A DNA stretch of 64,000 nucleotides from Profundibacterium mesophilum KAUST100406-0324 (lineage in GTDB: Bacteria; Pseudomonadota; Alphaproteobacteria; Rhodobacterales; Rhodobacteraceae). Of the stretch, positions 33,601-41,477 are shown piece by piece. Under the pieces are notes generated by a model, which did no database searches, was not told the DNA's origin, and saw only the letters and a list, made by a program, of their open reading frames with translations. The stretch is taken from the NCBI RefSeq assembly GCF_009835145.1, contig NZ_APKE01000016.1, positions 1 through 64,000 of the forward strand. The letters run 5' to 3'. The number at the start of each line of letters is the position of its first letter. The stretch's first letter is position 1. A program made the position numbers and the translations under genes.

Positions 33601-36496
33601 AGGTCACGTTGCGACCGAGCGAATGGGCGCCGTCCTCGGCATCCATGAAGGACAGCTTGCCGCTCAGCGTCTTGATGATCCGCTCGAGACTCGGCCGGGC
33701 GCTGTCGCTGCCTTGCATGCCGGACGCGCCGGACGCATCGAGCTGGTCGCCGGCGCCGGCCGCGGGCATGGACATGTTGGCCGCCTTCGTGGCCGGCACG
33801 GCAGCCTGCATCTGGGCCGCGAGATCGGCAGGAGCGCCGATGATCTGGCTCGTGGTGGCAAGCCCCGCCTCGCTGCGCACGCTGCGCGTCTGGGCGCGGG
33901 CCGCCTCGATCGGGAGGTCGGATTGCAGGTTGCCCCCCGATGCCGGCCGGTCATCGAACGTGGCGCGGCGCTGCTCGATCTGTTCGAGCTGATCGGCGCT
34001 GCAGCCAATGAGGGGGAAATCCTCTGCCCGCAGCTCGCCGCGCGTCAGGGCGACCAGCCGCGATCCGGGACGGTTCATCTCGCCCACACGTCCGGGTCTC
34101 GGGGTCGTGCCGGCGGGCAGGGTCTGCTGGCGCAGCGACAGGACATGGGAAACCGGGCGCATGCCGAAGAGGGAGTAGCGGCCCTCGCGATCCGTCACCA
34201 CCGCGAGCCCCTCCTGGGTCACGATCCGCACGCCAGGAACCCCCGGCTCGCGCGCATCGCGCCGGCCATCCGCGTCGCAATCGAGATAGACGGTGCCCAG
34301 AATGGTTGCCTGGCGGGAGAAGACACCGCTGTCGGTATCGAGCTTGACGGTGGCGCGGGCCACGGCCGATCCGCGCGGCTGCCCCGTTCCCGCCTGGATG
34401 CCGGAGAGTTCCGCGTCATTGTGCTTTCGTCCCGCCCGGGCCTGCGGTACGAACCGCAGGACATAGGACAGCTCGCGCGAGGAAAGAGGTCCGATCGTGT
34501 CCAACTCGAAGACATGCTGCCCGCCCGCCCCGATTTGCGGATCACCCACCGAAACGCCGTCGAGCATCGTGGTTCCGGGAACCATCACCGCCCCCTCCGG
34601 CAAGGTGTCGCTGATTCGCGCACGAAGCAGCGCCTGGTTCATCAAGTTCTTCGCCGACAGGGTGTAGGTGACGTATTCGCCAGTGTTCACCCGCCGCTTG
34701 CTGGCATTCTTATCGAGCGTCACGGGCAGTGTGTAGAATGGATCGAGCGGCAGATCGACCATCCTGACCGGACCGCCCGTGTGATCGAACGCCTCTCCGA
34801 AGGATGCCCCGGGACGCACATGCCTCGCAAATCCGGCGAAAGCGGTGCGCACGGAGGGGAAGACATAGCGTTCGGGCGGCTGCACATCGAAGCGGTAGCG
34901 GCCCGCGGGCAGCACGCCGAGGCTGACGAAGCCACGCGCGTTCGAGTCCGTCTCGGCCGCGACGCGTCCCGCCATGTCAAGAACCCGGACCCGGGCCCCC
35001 TCGACCGGGGCGTCGGTCACGCTGTCGAAGACGAACAGGCCGGGATCGATCATCAGTTCGGCCGTCACCGGCAGCGGACCGCAGAAGACCAGGGCCGTTA
35101 GGGTATCACCTTCGCTCGAGGCGATTACTCCGTCGAAAGGAACGCTCTGCTCCATGCGGCTGATCGGCAGGCCCGGGGTCACAAAGACGCCGGTATTCGC
35201 CCCCGTCTCGATCCCGCGCGTGGTCTCGATATCACCGGTCAGGGCGCTCATCACCTCGATGGTAACCCGGTCGATCTCGGTCGTGGCATTGCATGCTCCC
35301 GATGAGAGCGCGAGCCGCGCATCCGTGCCAAGCTGGCCGTAGGCGATGGGAACGGATGTCTGGGGGTCGATGAAATCCATGACCGGCGGTGCGCCTACGC
35401 CGCGTACCATCGTCACCTCGTTGGACGGGATGGTGATGAACCCTTCGTCCGAGCTGATATAGGTCTCGGCGCGGTTCCGGACGGTGACCGCCCCCATGGC
35501 CGCCGGAACCAGCACAGTGAAATCGATCGTGTCGGTCCGGCTGACCGGATAATCGCCGGGCGCGAGAAAGCCGAGCGCGTCGATATCCCGCAGATCATCG
35601 GGCAGTTGGGAGACATAGCTATGGCGTGGAGCGCCGCGCAGATGGAACAGGGGCACGTTGCGTCCGGTATCGCCGACGGAAAGCAGCACCGTGTTGAGCG
35701 GCAGCGAATCGCGCAGGATGACCCCCCAGCGCGCCTGGCCGTCGACGGTGATGGCCTGCCCGTCGACATTGTCATAGGCAATGGCGTCGGTCTCGGCATT
35801 GTTGCGCAGCTCGAGCCAGTAGGTCAGCTCCTCGCCGGCCTGGGTGTCGCGCCGGCTCATCCACTTGCGCAACTGCAATGTCTGATCGGTGATCGTCACC
35901 GTTCCGACCGCCTGACCGGCGACGGCGGCCTGCATGCCGGACCACATCGAGACGGCACGCACGTCGAGACGGGTCTCCGCGGTATCGTCGATCTGCGCGC
36001 CGGCCTCGAGGCCGAAGGCGTAGATCAGGTGCACGATCTCATCGATCTCGACGATGATCGCATCATCGGGTGAAATTTCGGGGTCACCCGGATCGATCCG
36101 GCCGTTGCCGTCCACATCGTGGATCAGACGGGTACGCGACAGAAGCGTTCCCTCGTTCCCGGTCAAAAGCCGAGGCGTGGCGGCGAGCGGCACATTGCCG
36201 GTATTGACCAACTGGAAATGATGTTCAGCAAAGACACCGCGCGAGAGGAGCAGGTTCGACGCTCCGATCACCTCGATCGCCGGCACCTCGTCCATCACCG
36301 CTTCGACCCGGTTCGACACCAGAACCTCGGTGAAGCCGAGACGGCCGTTCCAGTAGCTTGCGCTGGCCGTGCTCTGGATCGCGGACCCGGCGGGAAGTGT
36401 CTGGGCCTGCGTATCGACCACGGTGCCCAGGATGGCGGCGGCGGCAACGGCAGCGGCAAGGCATGCCCGCCTGAAAAGAGATGATTGCAATGACAT
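30686..36496 (-). CDS. Giant DUF11/SdrD-B-like protein with a C-terminal outer-membrane beta-barrel
   Basis: A 1936-residue exported protein. A signal peptide (about 1-31) is followed by an N-terminal module (AGSAIQSTASASYWNG, VSNRVEAV) shared with the next 892-residue protein. Then come Ig-like/DUF11 regions, a carboxypeptidase-regulatory-like domain (about 490-540), a DUF11 repeat (about 590-690), an SdrD-B domain (about 730-800, GTVYLDCDADGRRDAREPGVPGV) and more Ig-like domains to about 1140. The last approximately 800 residues show alternating amphipathic strands, YVLYGDFAIEP, and repeated R/E/W/Y barrel-like segments, consistent with a very large outer-membrane barrel. No plug domain or TonB box is seen. 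It is the last gene of the three-gene surface cluster. Role unknown; anchor or exporter for the other two is my inference. Confidence 0.8.
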   Translation of the reverse strand: MSLQSSLFRRACLAAAVAAAAILGTVVDTQAQTLPAGSAIQSTASASYWNGRLGFTEVLVSNRVEAVMDEVPAIEVIGASNLLLSRGVFAEHHFQLVNTGNVPLAATPRLLTGNEGTLLSRTRLIHDVDGNGRIDPGDPEISPDDAIIVEIDEIVHLIYAFGLEAGAQIDDTAETRLDVRAVSMWSGMQAAVAGQAVGTVTITDQTLQLRKWMSRRDTQAGEELTYWLELRNNAETDAIAYDNVDGQAITVDGQARWGVILRDSLPLNTVLLSVGDTGRNVPLFHLRGAPRHSYVSQLPDDLRDIDALGFLAPGDYPVSRTDTIDFTVLVPAAMGAVTVRNRAETYISSDEGFITIPSNEVTMVRGVGAPPVMDFIDPQTSVPIAYGQLGTDARLALSSGACNATTEIDRVTIEVMSALTGDIETTRGIETGANTGVFVTPGLPISRMEQSVPFDGVIASSEGDTLTALVFCGPLPVTAELMIDPGLFVFDSVTDAPVEGARVRVLDMAGRVAAETDSNARGFVSLGVLPAGRYRFDVQPPERYVFPSVRTAFAGFARHVRPGASFGEAFDHTGGPVRMVDLPLDPFYTLPVTLDKNASKRRVNTGEYVTYTLSAKNLMNQALLRARISDTLPEGAVMVPGTTMLDGVSVGDPQIGAGGQHVFELDTIGPLSSRELSYVLRFVPQARAGRKHNDAELSGIQAGTGQPRGSAVARATVKLDTDSGVFSRQATILGTVYLDCDADGRRDAREPGVPGVRIVTQEGLAVVTDREGRYSLFGMRPVSHVLSLRQQTLPAGTTPRPGRVGEMNRPGSRLVALTRGELRAEDFPLIGCSADQLEQIEQRRATFDDRPASGGNLQSDLPIEAARAQTRSVRSEAGLATTSQIIGAPADLAAQMQAAVPATKAANMSMPAAGAGDQLDASGASGMQGSDSARPSLERIIKTLSGKLSFMDAEDGAHSLGRNVTLRVKGPADLRLMLYVNGKSVPASRIGERTVWEGGNVQAVEYVAVGLGAGENTLRLAGLDPFGNERQSAELTLSAPGDPERLEVVAPPSAPAVPGTVVPVVVRVLDARGKPVRASGIVTLDAGAASWDVTDIRSDRPGIQAFIDNGEASFGLNAPQVSGSQRISVRSAFGQASADILFTPDLEQRVLVGVIEGAVALGGAYDPSNPDDLSPFEDTATGLRGEVYLKGRIRGDRLLTLRYSSDRDTEDRLFRDIATDEYYPVYGDKSERGFDAQSSTKLFVKVERGASYVLYGDFAIEPSDPAFRLGGYRDLTTGVKAHWEKEKVGVTLFAARTDQENRVIEFEGRGVSGPYDVDLTDFRSGSDQVDILVRDRETGIVLSQTRMQGLRDYVLDYFRNTVVFDSPVRQFDEDGNPISVRFTYQVDGNATDKYWYYGAEAIYDLSEHTRAGLRILRADGARGTPERRSLAAAFLTRKIGETGTLEIEAAHSDDGADQAGNAVRLSYALREEDSALKIEAAYAETGFAPMGTSVQAGTLNFGIDYERRLGEKNRLVLGADYIADRINGTQAVSLSGQYVHHLSEAMQVSGGIELRRDIEPGTRGTEGNLLLGAEWRPADRPGLKMTIDGRLPLLGDGEIGLTFGAQYELRPGLKIFARTELNYPEFGRAAGTDRSRFGVEYRLTEWLTGRTEFAEDSHRDPNRELVQGLASEFNVTRQLSMRLAVEHARKISGEGGDLTSVALGAKWASRDGRWIADADLDQTFEEDGRTLYANLGVGAQITPELSLLARSRFAQDKRGEGEDRLRHRMRLGAAWRPIEDDRFNALAWYEHRYDRKDRLDEQHLWSLAGTWRASDRLHLNAKYAGQTNRFDTGADFRVDGLMQLVQAGAKFEAIPNRFEAGVNAYHMWDDQGYSDSAVGIEGGLVVSDGALLSLGYNKGRDRAPNAFEHYRDGLYLRLRLKLDEGLWDRLDRFLDD

Positions 36497-36548
36497 TGGA
36501 GCTCCGCTCTTTGTGCGACATGCACAGGTTCTTCGCAGTGCAGAGAAC

Positions 36549-36575
36549 GGCGCGCCGGGGGGTCCCGGCGCGCCG
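36549..36575. terminator. GC-rich hairpin between two surface genes
   Basis: CGGCGCGCCGGG and TCCCGGCGCGCCG form a near-perfect stem in the 89-bp gap between the 892- and 1936-residue genes. There is no T-tract, so partial attenuation or transcript stabilisation within the operon is more likely than full termination. Confidence 0.5.
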
Positions 36576-36585
36576 CGAACCGAGC

Positions 36586-39264
36586 TTACTGGTTGACCTT
36601 CACGGTGAACTCGATGCGGGCAAAGGCGCCCGGAACGACCGTGTTGTGCTGGCTGTCGATGCTCGTGCCGGTCATCGTGACCGAGCTCGACGGCTCAGCG
36701 GGGAACACCTCGTAGTCGCAGGCTCCGCTGCAGGTGTGCATGACCGTGTATGCCGGTGCGACGTCCCGGATGCGCACATTGCCGGCATTCGCCGTCCCGG
36801 TATTTTCCGCCTCGATGAGGTAGCGGATGCACTGACCCGGCTCGACGTCCTGGCGCACCTTGGTGAAGGTTCCTCCGGTCCCGGCATTGTCGTTGCAGGT
36901 CGCGTCGACATACTGGAACTTCTGCAAGGTCACGTCGCCCGAGACGATTACGATCCGGTCCTCGACGGACTGGTTGGTGTCGTTCGTATCGGTCTTCGTG
37001 TTCGCGTTGAGCGTCTGGCCAAGCGAGAGGGTCGCGACCTCGGTGACGCCGGCCGTCGCGGTGGAGGGCGTCTGTACCCGGTAGATCAGCGAGATGCTGT
37101 CGCCGGCCGCGATCCCGTTGGAGCCGGGTGCGACGCCGTCGGTGAGGTCGTTGAAATTGTCGATCACGCCTTCCGTCGCGTCGATGACCCCGTTGTCATT
37201 CGCATCCCAGTAGATCGCGCCGGAGAAGTTCGACAGGCCGGATTGAAGGATGTCGCCCTCGTTGATCGCGATGTTCGAGAAGTTGGTGACGGTGTGGATC
37301 ATGTCCACGACGCCGCCGGGCCCGGCCTGGGTCGATTGGTCGGCGACGATGCCGATATCGATGACCTCGTTGATGGTCACCTGGTTGACGATGCGATCGG
37401 CTTGGCCGGAAACGGACGAGGCGACCTTGATGTCGACGTCATGGTTGCTCGGGGGCGTGCCCTCGGGCGGCGTGACGACGACGTTGAAGGTCTTGGACGC
37501 ACCCGCCGAGATCGTTCCGGTATTGCTGACCAGCGTACCGTCATCGAGCTTGAATTCGACGGTCCAGCCCAGAGGCAGGGGGGTGTTGAGGGACAGGTTG
37601 TAGCTGTCGGAGGTCGGGCCGTTATTCTCGACTTTCATCGGGAAGGTGACAGGCGCGCCTGGATCGGTGCTGTAGGTGAGCCAGGGCGAGTTATCCGGTT
37701 GGCGCGGATTGGCGAGATCGCCCGCCGCCGTCGGATCCTGGTTCTCGAGATCGACCGCCGCCGGAAGGACCTGACCGGTGAATTCGGCGTTCGAGTTGTC
37801 GAAGGCCCCGTTGCTGTCGGAGATCGTGCGCACCGTCGCGGTGTACTCGGAGGTGGTCACCGGCGGCACGTCGGTCGGCAGGGTCGCAAGCAGGGTGACC
37901 TTGATCGAATCACCCGAGGCGAGCGGCCCGACGGAGCCCACGATCGGCGTGGCGCCATCGGCTCCGACCATGCGGAACGTGGTGCCGGCCGGAAAGTCGA
38001 CATTGTTGACGTCGAGCGTGTAGCTGTCGGTCTGGTTGGAGGTGTTCGAGATCACGAACTCGAAGGGGATGGTCGCACCCTGGAAGACGTCCACATTGTC
38101 GGCGACGATGTCGTTATAGGGAACGGTCGGGTGATTGTCCGTATCGGTCGCGGAAACGACGGCGGTGTTGCGCGTGCCATCGGGATTGATCGCGGTATCG
38201 TCGATCTCGACGGTGAACTTCTCGTCGACCGCGACGGTGGCGGTGTTGGAGTCGGGGAACGCGGTTCCGTCGACGGACTGCTTGGCGGTGTTGGGAATGA
38301 TCCCCGCATCGGCGGTGTCGTTGATCACCGCGCGGAAGGTCACCTTGCCCGACCGGCCGGAAGGCACATCGGAAACCCGGAACTGGACGTTCTGCCCGTC
38401 ATCCCAGTCCCAGAAGATCTGCTTGCCACCGCCATTCGTGGCGTCGGGATCGATCGCCGGATCGTTGTTGTCGTTCAGCTGGGTCGCCGGACCGCTATCG
38501 GACCAGCGCGCGGAGCCCGGAACGTAGTCGAGGCGTCCATCGAGGGCGTCGGTGACAAGGTAGTTGTCCGCCGCCGCGAGGCCGGTGCTCGAATATGTCA
38601 GGGTGATCGTCACCTCGTCGCCGATATCAACCAGCGTACTGCTGGCACCGCCCGAGGCATCGACGGTCATGGATTTCACCACCTCGACGATCGCGCCGGT
38701 CGAGATGGTCAGCGTGTCGGTGTTGGTCGCGACGATGGTGCCGTCGAGCACGCTCGTCGCGGTCACGGCAATGGTGTCGTTCCCGGTCTGCGTGGAATCG
38801 GCCGTCGCCTCGATGATGAAGCCGAACTGCTCGCCCGGCGCCAGGACCGGCGTGCTGGTGATAGGCGTCGCGCTGTCGGCGACACCGTCAAGATTGGCAT
38901 CGGGATAGAAGACCAGCGTGGTGTTGAGCGTTCCGGTCCCTTGTTCGGCCGCGACAAGATCGAAGGAATCGGGCCCGTTGCCGTCATTGGTGACGACATG
39001 CGGCAGGAATGCCTTGCCGCCCGGCGCGATCGCTTCGTTGTTGTCCGACGTCATGGAGACACCGGCGATCTGCTGGACGACCGTCTCGACCTTGTTGGAG
39101 GTGACGGTGATCTGATCGCCGGAGCTGTTGGTATAGGTGGCGACGGCCTGGTTGCCGATCACCGATCCTGCCTCGGGACCCGCGGCGTAGACCGCGGTGC
39201 CCAGAACCGACACGAATGCCAGCGCGCTGCAGCAGTTGCGCTTGGAAAGAGCGTTGTATCTCAC
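36586..39264 (-). CDS. Secreted DUF11-repeat surface protein
   Basis: An 892-residue protein. A signal peptide (about 1-28) is followed by GSVIGNQAVATYTN and VTSNKVETVVQQ, the same opening module as the giant barrel protein, then six or so DUF11/Ig-like beta domains rich in Thr, Asn, Asp and Gly with few charged basic residues. The C-terminal domain carries four Cys (ATCNDN, GQCIRY, HTCSGACDY) likely to form disulfides. No membrane anchor, LPXTG or barrel is seen. GTG 39264 is the start, with AGAGGTGA upstream. Composition resembles S-layer or adhesin proteins. Second gene of the cluster. Confidence 0.8.
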   Translation of the reverse strand: MRYNALSKRNCCSALAFVSVLGTAVYAAGPEAGSVIGNQAVATYTNSSGDQITVTSNKVETVVQQIAGVSMTSDNNEAIAPGGKAFLPHVVTNDGNGPDSFDLVAAEQGTGTLNTTLVFYPDANLDGVADSATPITSTPVLAPGEQFGFIIEATADSTQTGNDTIAVTATSVLDGTIVATNTDTLTISTGAIVEVVKSMTVDASGGASSTLVDIGDEVTITLTYSSTGLAAADNYLVTDALDGRLDYVPGSARWSDSGPATQLNDNNDPAIDPDATNGGGKQIFWDWDDGQNVQFRVSDVPSGRSGKVTFRAVINDTADAGIIPNTAKQSVDGTAFPDSNTATVAVDEKFTVEIDDTAINPDGTRNTAVVSATDTDNHPTVPYNDIVADNVDVFQGATIPFEFVISNTSNQTDSYTLDVNNVDFPAGTTFRMVGADGATPIVGSVGPLASGDSIKVTLLATLPTDVPPVTTSEYTATVRTISDSNGAFDNSNAEFTGQVLPAAVDLENQDPTAAGDLANPRQPDNSPWLTYSTDPGAPVTFPMKVENNGPTSDSYNLSLNTPLPLGWTVEFKLDDGTLVSNTGTISAGASKTFNVVVTPPEGTPPSNHDVDIKVASSVSGQADRIVNQVTINEVIDIGIVADQSTQAGPGGVVDMIHTVTNFSNIAINEGDILQSGLSNFSGAIYWDANDNGVIDATEGVIDNFNDLTDGVAPGSNGIAAGDSISLIYRVQTPSTATAGVTEVATLSLGQTLNANTKTDTNDTNQSVEDRIVIVSGDVTLQKFQYVDATCNDNAGTGGTFTKVRQDVEPGQCIRYLIEAENTGTANAGNVRIRDVAPAYTVMHTCSGACDYEVFPAEPSSSVTMTGTSIDSQHNTVVPGAFARIEFTVKVNQ

Positions 39265-39333
39265 TTGACTTCACCTCTGTTATCATTGGTATTTTCAGGA
39301 AAGAACACGAAATGGAGCACGTCCCCGCGGGGA

Positions 39334-39843
39334 TCAGTTGACCACCACGCGATACGTGTTGACGGCATCACCACCACCGGGCAGCGCTGCACCCAGGCTC
39401 CACCGCACGGCCGTCACGGCCTCGGCCGGCAGCGGCTCCAGCCGCTCCTTGCCATCCTCGTCGATGACCTTGCGAAAGGCCGGGAGGACGGACCATTCAA
39501 GGCCCGGGGTCTCCGGCTCCATCTCGGCCTGAATCTCGAAACGGGCGTCGACGGAGCTGGATTGCGAACCGAAGGTGATCGTGACGCCTTCGGGCACCGG
39601 CGCCTGCACGACCAATCCGGTCAGGGCGTCTTCGGTACTGTTTGAATGAACGATGGAATATTCGATCGTCTCGCCGGGACGGACCTTCTTGCGTTCGACG
39701 AGCGCCTCCGTGCCGTCTTCGTTCAACTCGACGATGCGGTAGTCGAACAGGCTTCTGAGGGCGTCCGCCGAGGCCGCCTGGGTGCCGGCGACGAGCGCCA
39801 AGGCGACGCTGGCCGCGAGATGGGAAGCATGGGGAAACGGCAT
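39334..39843 (-). CDS. Small exported DUF11-like protein
   Basis: A 169-residue protein with a signal peptide ending about QAASADA, then one beta-sandwich-like domain: ERKKVRPGETIEYSIVHSNSTEDALTGLVVQAPVPEGVTI is the classic DUF11 opening, and LEWSVLPAFRKV and VTAVRWSLGAALPGG complete it. It is the promoter-proximal gene of the three-gene surface cluster; a 69-bp gap follows. ATG 39843 has CGGAGGA upstream. It could be a periplasmic or secreted subunit that works with the two larger proteins. Confidence 0.78.
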   Translation of the reverse strand: MPFPHASHLAASVALALVAGTQAASADALRSLFDYRIVELNEDGTEALVERKKVRPGETIEYSIVHSNSTEDALTGLVVQAPVPEGVTITFGSQSSSVDARFEIQAEMEPETPGLEWSVLPAFRKVIDEDGKERLEPLPAEAVTAVRWSLGAALPGGGDAVNTYRVVVN

Positions 39844-40120
39844 CTGGTCTATCCTCCGATTCAACGAAACGGACACTTGGAAACGTGTCCCGTCCGTGTG
39901 GTTTTCACTTCGTCCGGCATGTTCCGGATCGATGCCCACTTGTCGCTTAAGGAGGTAAATTATCTAATACCCTCAGAGGGATGAGGGTCGGCGCAGAGTG
40001 GTAGAAATGGGACCAAATGGATGGGTATTGTCTCTTTGGGATAGGAGCCCCGCGGGAGCGAACGCGAAAGGGGCCGCTCCTTGGGAGGCGGCCCCTTGCA
40101 ATTCGTCCTTTCCGGCGGTT
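39844..40120. promoter_or_regulatory. Promoter region of the surface cluster with two candidate regulator sites
   Basis: This 277-bp gap separates the response regulator gene from the surface cluster. At 39969-39988 there is a dyad ACCCTC-N8-GAGGGT whose centre contains CAGAGGGAT. At 40038-40049 there is GGGATAGGAGCC, which recurs exactly at 40843-40854 upstream of the response regulator. A purine-rich AAGGAGGTAAAT at 39949-39960 is on the wrong strand to serve these genes. Binding by the neighbouring LuxR-type regulator is inference. Confidence 0.45.
40068..40097. terminator. Hairpin after the response regulator gene
   Basis: AAGGGGCCGC and GCGGCCCCTT form a ten-base-pair perfect stem with a ten-base loop (which can itself pair in part) 24 bp past the response-regulator stop. 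The downstream T-run is short. It would separate the regulator transcript from the surface cluster. Confidence 0.65.
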
Positions 40121-40741
40121 TCAGACGTAACCGGCATCCTTCGCGATCATCGCGGCATGGGTGCGGTTGCGCGCGCTGAGCTTTCGGCAGAGCGTCTTGA
40201 CATGCAGCTTGACCGTCACTTCGCGCAAGGAAAGCTTGCGCGCGATCTCCTTGTTCGCCCAGCCGTTGGTAAGGCCGACGAGGACCTGCCGCTCGCGCGG
40301 CGAGAGCGTCTCGTCGAAGGCATGCGCGGTATCCGCCTCGCTCTGTGCCATGAGCGCGACGGGTGCGAAGACCTCGCCGGCGGCCATGAAGCGGATCGCG
40401 TTGAGCAACGAGCGTGCCGAGAGCGTCTTGGGCAGGAAGCCCGAAGCCCCGCCAGCCAGGGCGGCATCCGCGGCACGGCGCGTGGTCGTGCCGGAGATGA
40501 TCCCGACGGGCTGCATCTTGTTCGCCGCCCGCGCGCGCTCGAGTCCTTCGAGACCGTTCATGCCCGGCATCTCCAGATCGAGCAGGACGACATCGAAGGG
40601 CCCATGCTTGGCGATCGTGCTCAACGCTTTCTCGAGATCGGGCGCGACGCTGACCTCGCTGCGGCCCTGATCGACGAGATAGGCGGCCAATGTCTCGCGC
40701 ACCAGATCATGATCGTCGGCGATTAGAATCTGCATCATCAT
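40121..40741 (-). CDS. NarL/LuxR-family response regulator
   Basis: A 206-residue two-domain regulator. The receiver has the acidic pair in ILIADDHDLVRE, the phosphorylated Asp about 55 in VVLLDLEMPGMNG, the Thr/Ser in GIISGTT and the Lys in GFLPKTLS. The C-terminal LuxR helix-turn-helix is LSPRERQVLVGLTNGWANKEIARKLSLREVTVKLHVK. It lies between the surface cluster and a divergent hybrid histidine kinase, whose Hpt domain could phosphorylate it. Three ATGs follow each other (40741, 40738, 40735); AAGGAAG precedes them. Dyads near 40833-40880 suggest autoregulation. Confidence 0.93.
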   Translation of the reverse strand: MMMQILIADDHDLVRETLAAYLVDQGRSEVSVAPDLEKALSTIAKHGPFDVVLLDLEMPGMNGLEGLERARAANKMQPVGIISGTTTRRAADAALAGGASGFLPKTLSARSLLNAIRFMAAGEVFAPVALMAQSEADTAHAFDETLSPRERQVLVGLTNGWANKEIARKLSLREVTVKLHVKTLCRKLSARNRTHAAMIAKDAGYV

Positions 40742-40832
40742 TACTTCCTTGTCATCGATCCGAACGACCCTGCGCGCACGATCGCGGCGGCTCCGACTGT
40801 TCCGCCATGACCCCGGTCAAACGAAGGAACGC

Positions 40833-40880
40833 CCTATCCAGAGGGATAGGAGCCGTATCCTTCTGTCTCGACCCTTATCC
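40833..40880. promoter_or_regulatory. Cluster of GGATA/TATCC half-sites in the divergent regulator-kinase promoter
   Basis: CCTATCC-AGAG-GGATAGG (40833-40850) is a perfect 7-4-7 dyad, followed by further TATCC half-sites at 40856 and 40876. CAGAGGGAT here (40839-40847) also occurs in the dyad before the surface cluster, and GGGATAGGAGCC (40843-40854) recurs at 40038. The region lies between the response regulator and the molybdopterin-fold/kinase genes, so one site set could control both directions. Confidence 0.5.
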
Positions 40881-40953
40881 CGCCGGGCGGCTTAAAATGA
40901 CGTAAAAGACCCCGGATGATCGGCCCGGCGAGACAGAACGAAAGGTCGCGGGA

Positions 40954-41451
40954 ATGGATCAGGACAGAAGACGGTGCCTGCGCGGGATGTCGGCCGCGAT
41001 CGCCGGCACGGTCGTGACATGGCCCGCATCCAAAGCGCGGGCCGCGAAGGCGAGCCTGCTGATCCTCGAGCACCGGGCGAGCTCGGTCGCCCTCGGCCTC
41101 GACGACCTCACGCTCATGCCGAGCACCCAGTTCGTGACCAACACGATCTGGACCAGGGGACCGCAGACCTTCCGCGGCGTCCAGCTTTGCGATCTCGTCG
41201 CATGGGCCGGGGCGCAAAACATGCGCAACATCGACGCCCATGCCGCCAACGAGTTCGTGAGCCGCATCCCGATGAGCGATGCCGTTCCGGGCGGGCCTCT
41301 GATCGCCTATCTGCGCAACGGCAAGCCGATGCACCGCCGCGATATGGGGCCTTTATGGCTGGTTTACCCTTATGACAGCAATTCCAGGTATCGAGACGCG
41401 GAGACCTACGCGCGCAGCGTCTGGCAGCTCGTGCGCCTGCGCCTGCATTGA
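40954..41451 (+). CDS. Small exported sulfite-oxidase-fold (molybdopterin-binding-like) protein
   Basis: A 165-residue protein. The N-terminus DRRRCLRGMSAAIAGTVV resembles a twin-arginine signal, with cleavage near SKARA. The body (FVTNTIWTRGPQTFRGVQL, SRIPMSDAVPGGPLIAYLRNGKPM, GPLWLVYPYD) matches short proteins of the oxidoreductase molybdopterin-binding family. It is half the size of YedY/sulfite oxidase and lacks a dimer domain; Cys in VQLCDLV is the only candidate for a metal ligand and may not be one. It sits 26 bp before the hybrid kinase, so a sensory role with that kinase is plausible. Cofactor content is uncertain. Confidence 0.7.
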   Translation: MDQDRRRCLRGMSAAIAGTVVTWPASKARAAKASLLILEHRASSVALGLDDLTLMPSTQFVTNTIWTRGPQTFRGVQLCDLVAWAGAQNMRNIDAHAANEFVSRIPMSDAVPGGPLIAYLRNGKPMHRRDMGPLWLVYPYDSNSRYRDAETYARSVWQLVRLRLH

Positions 41452-41477
41452 ACCCCGATTCGACGGAGCCTCGATCC

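Noticed and set aside
36481-39645. A 1054-codon open frame on the plus strand
   Set aside because: It is antisense to the 892- and part of the 169-residue surface genes, rich in Arg/Val/Asp/His as expected for a GC-rich shadow frame, and has no domain. The minus-strand genes have signal peptides and DUF11 domains.
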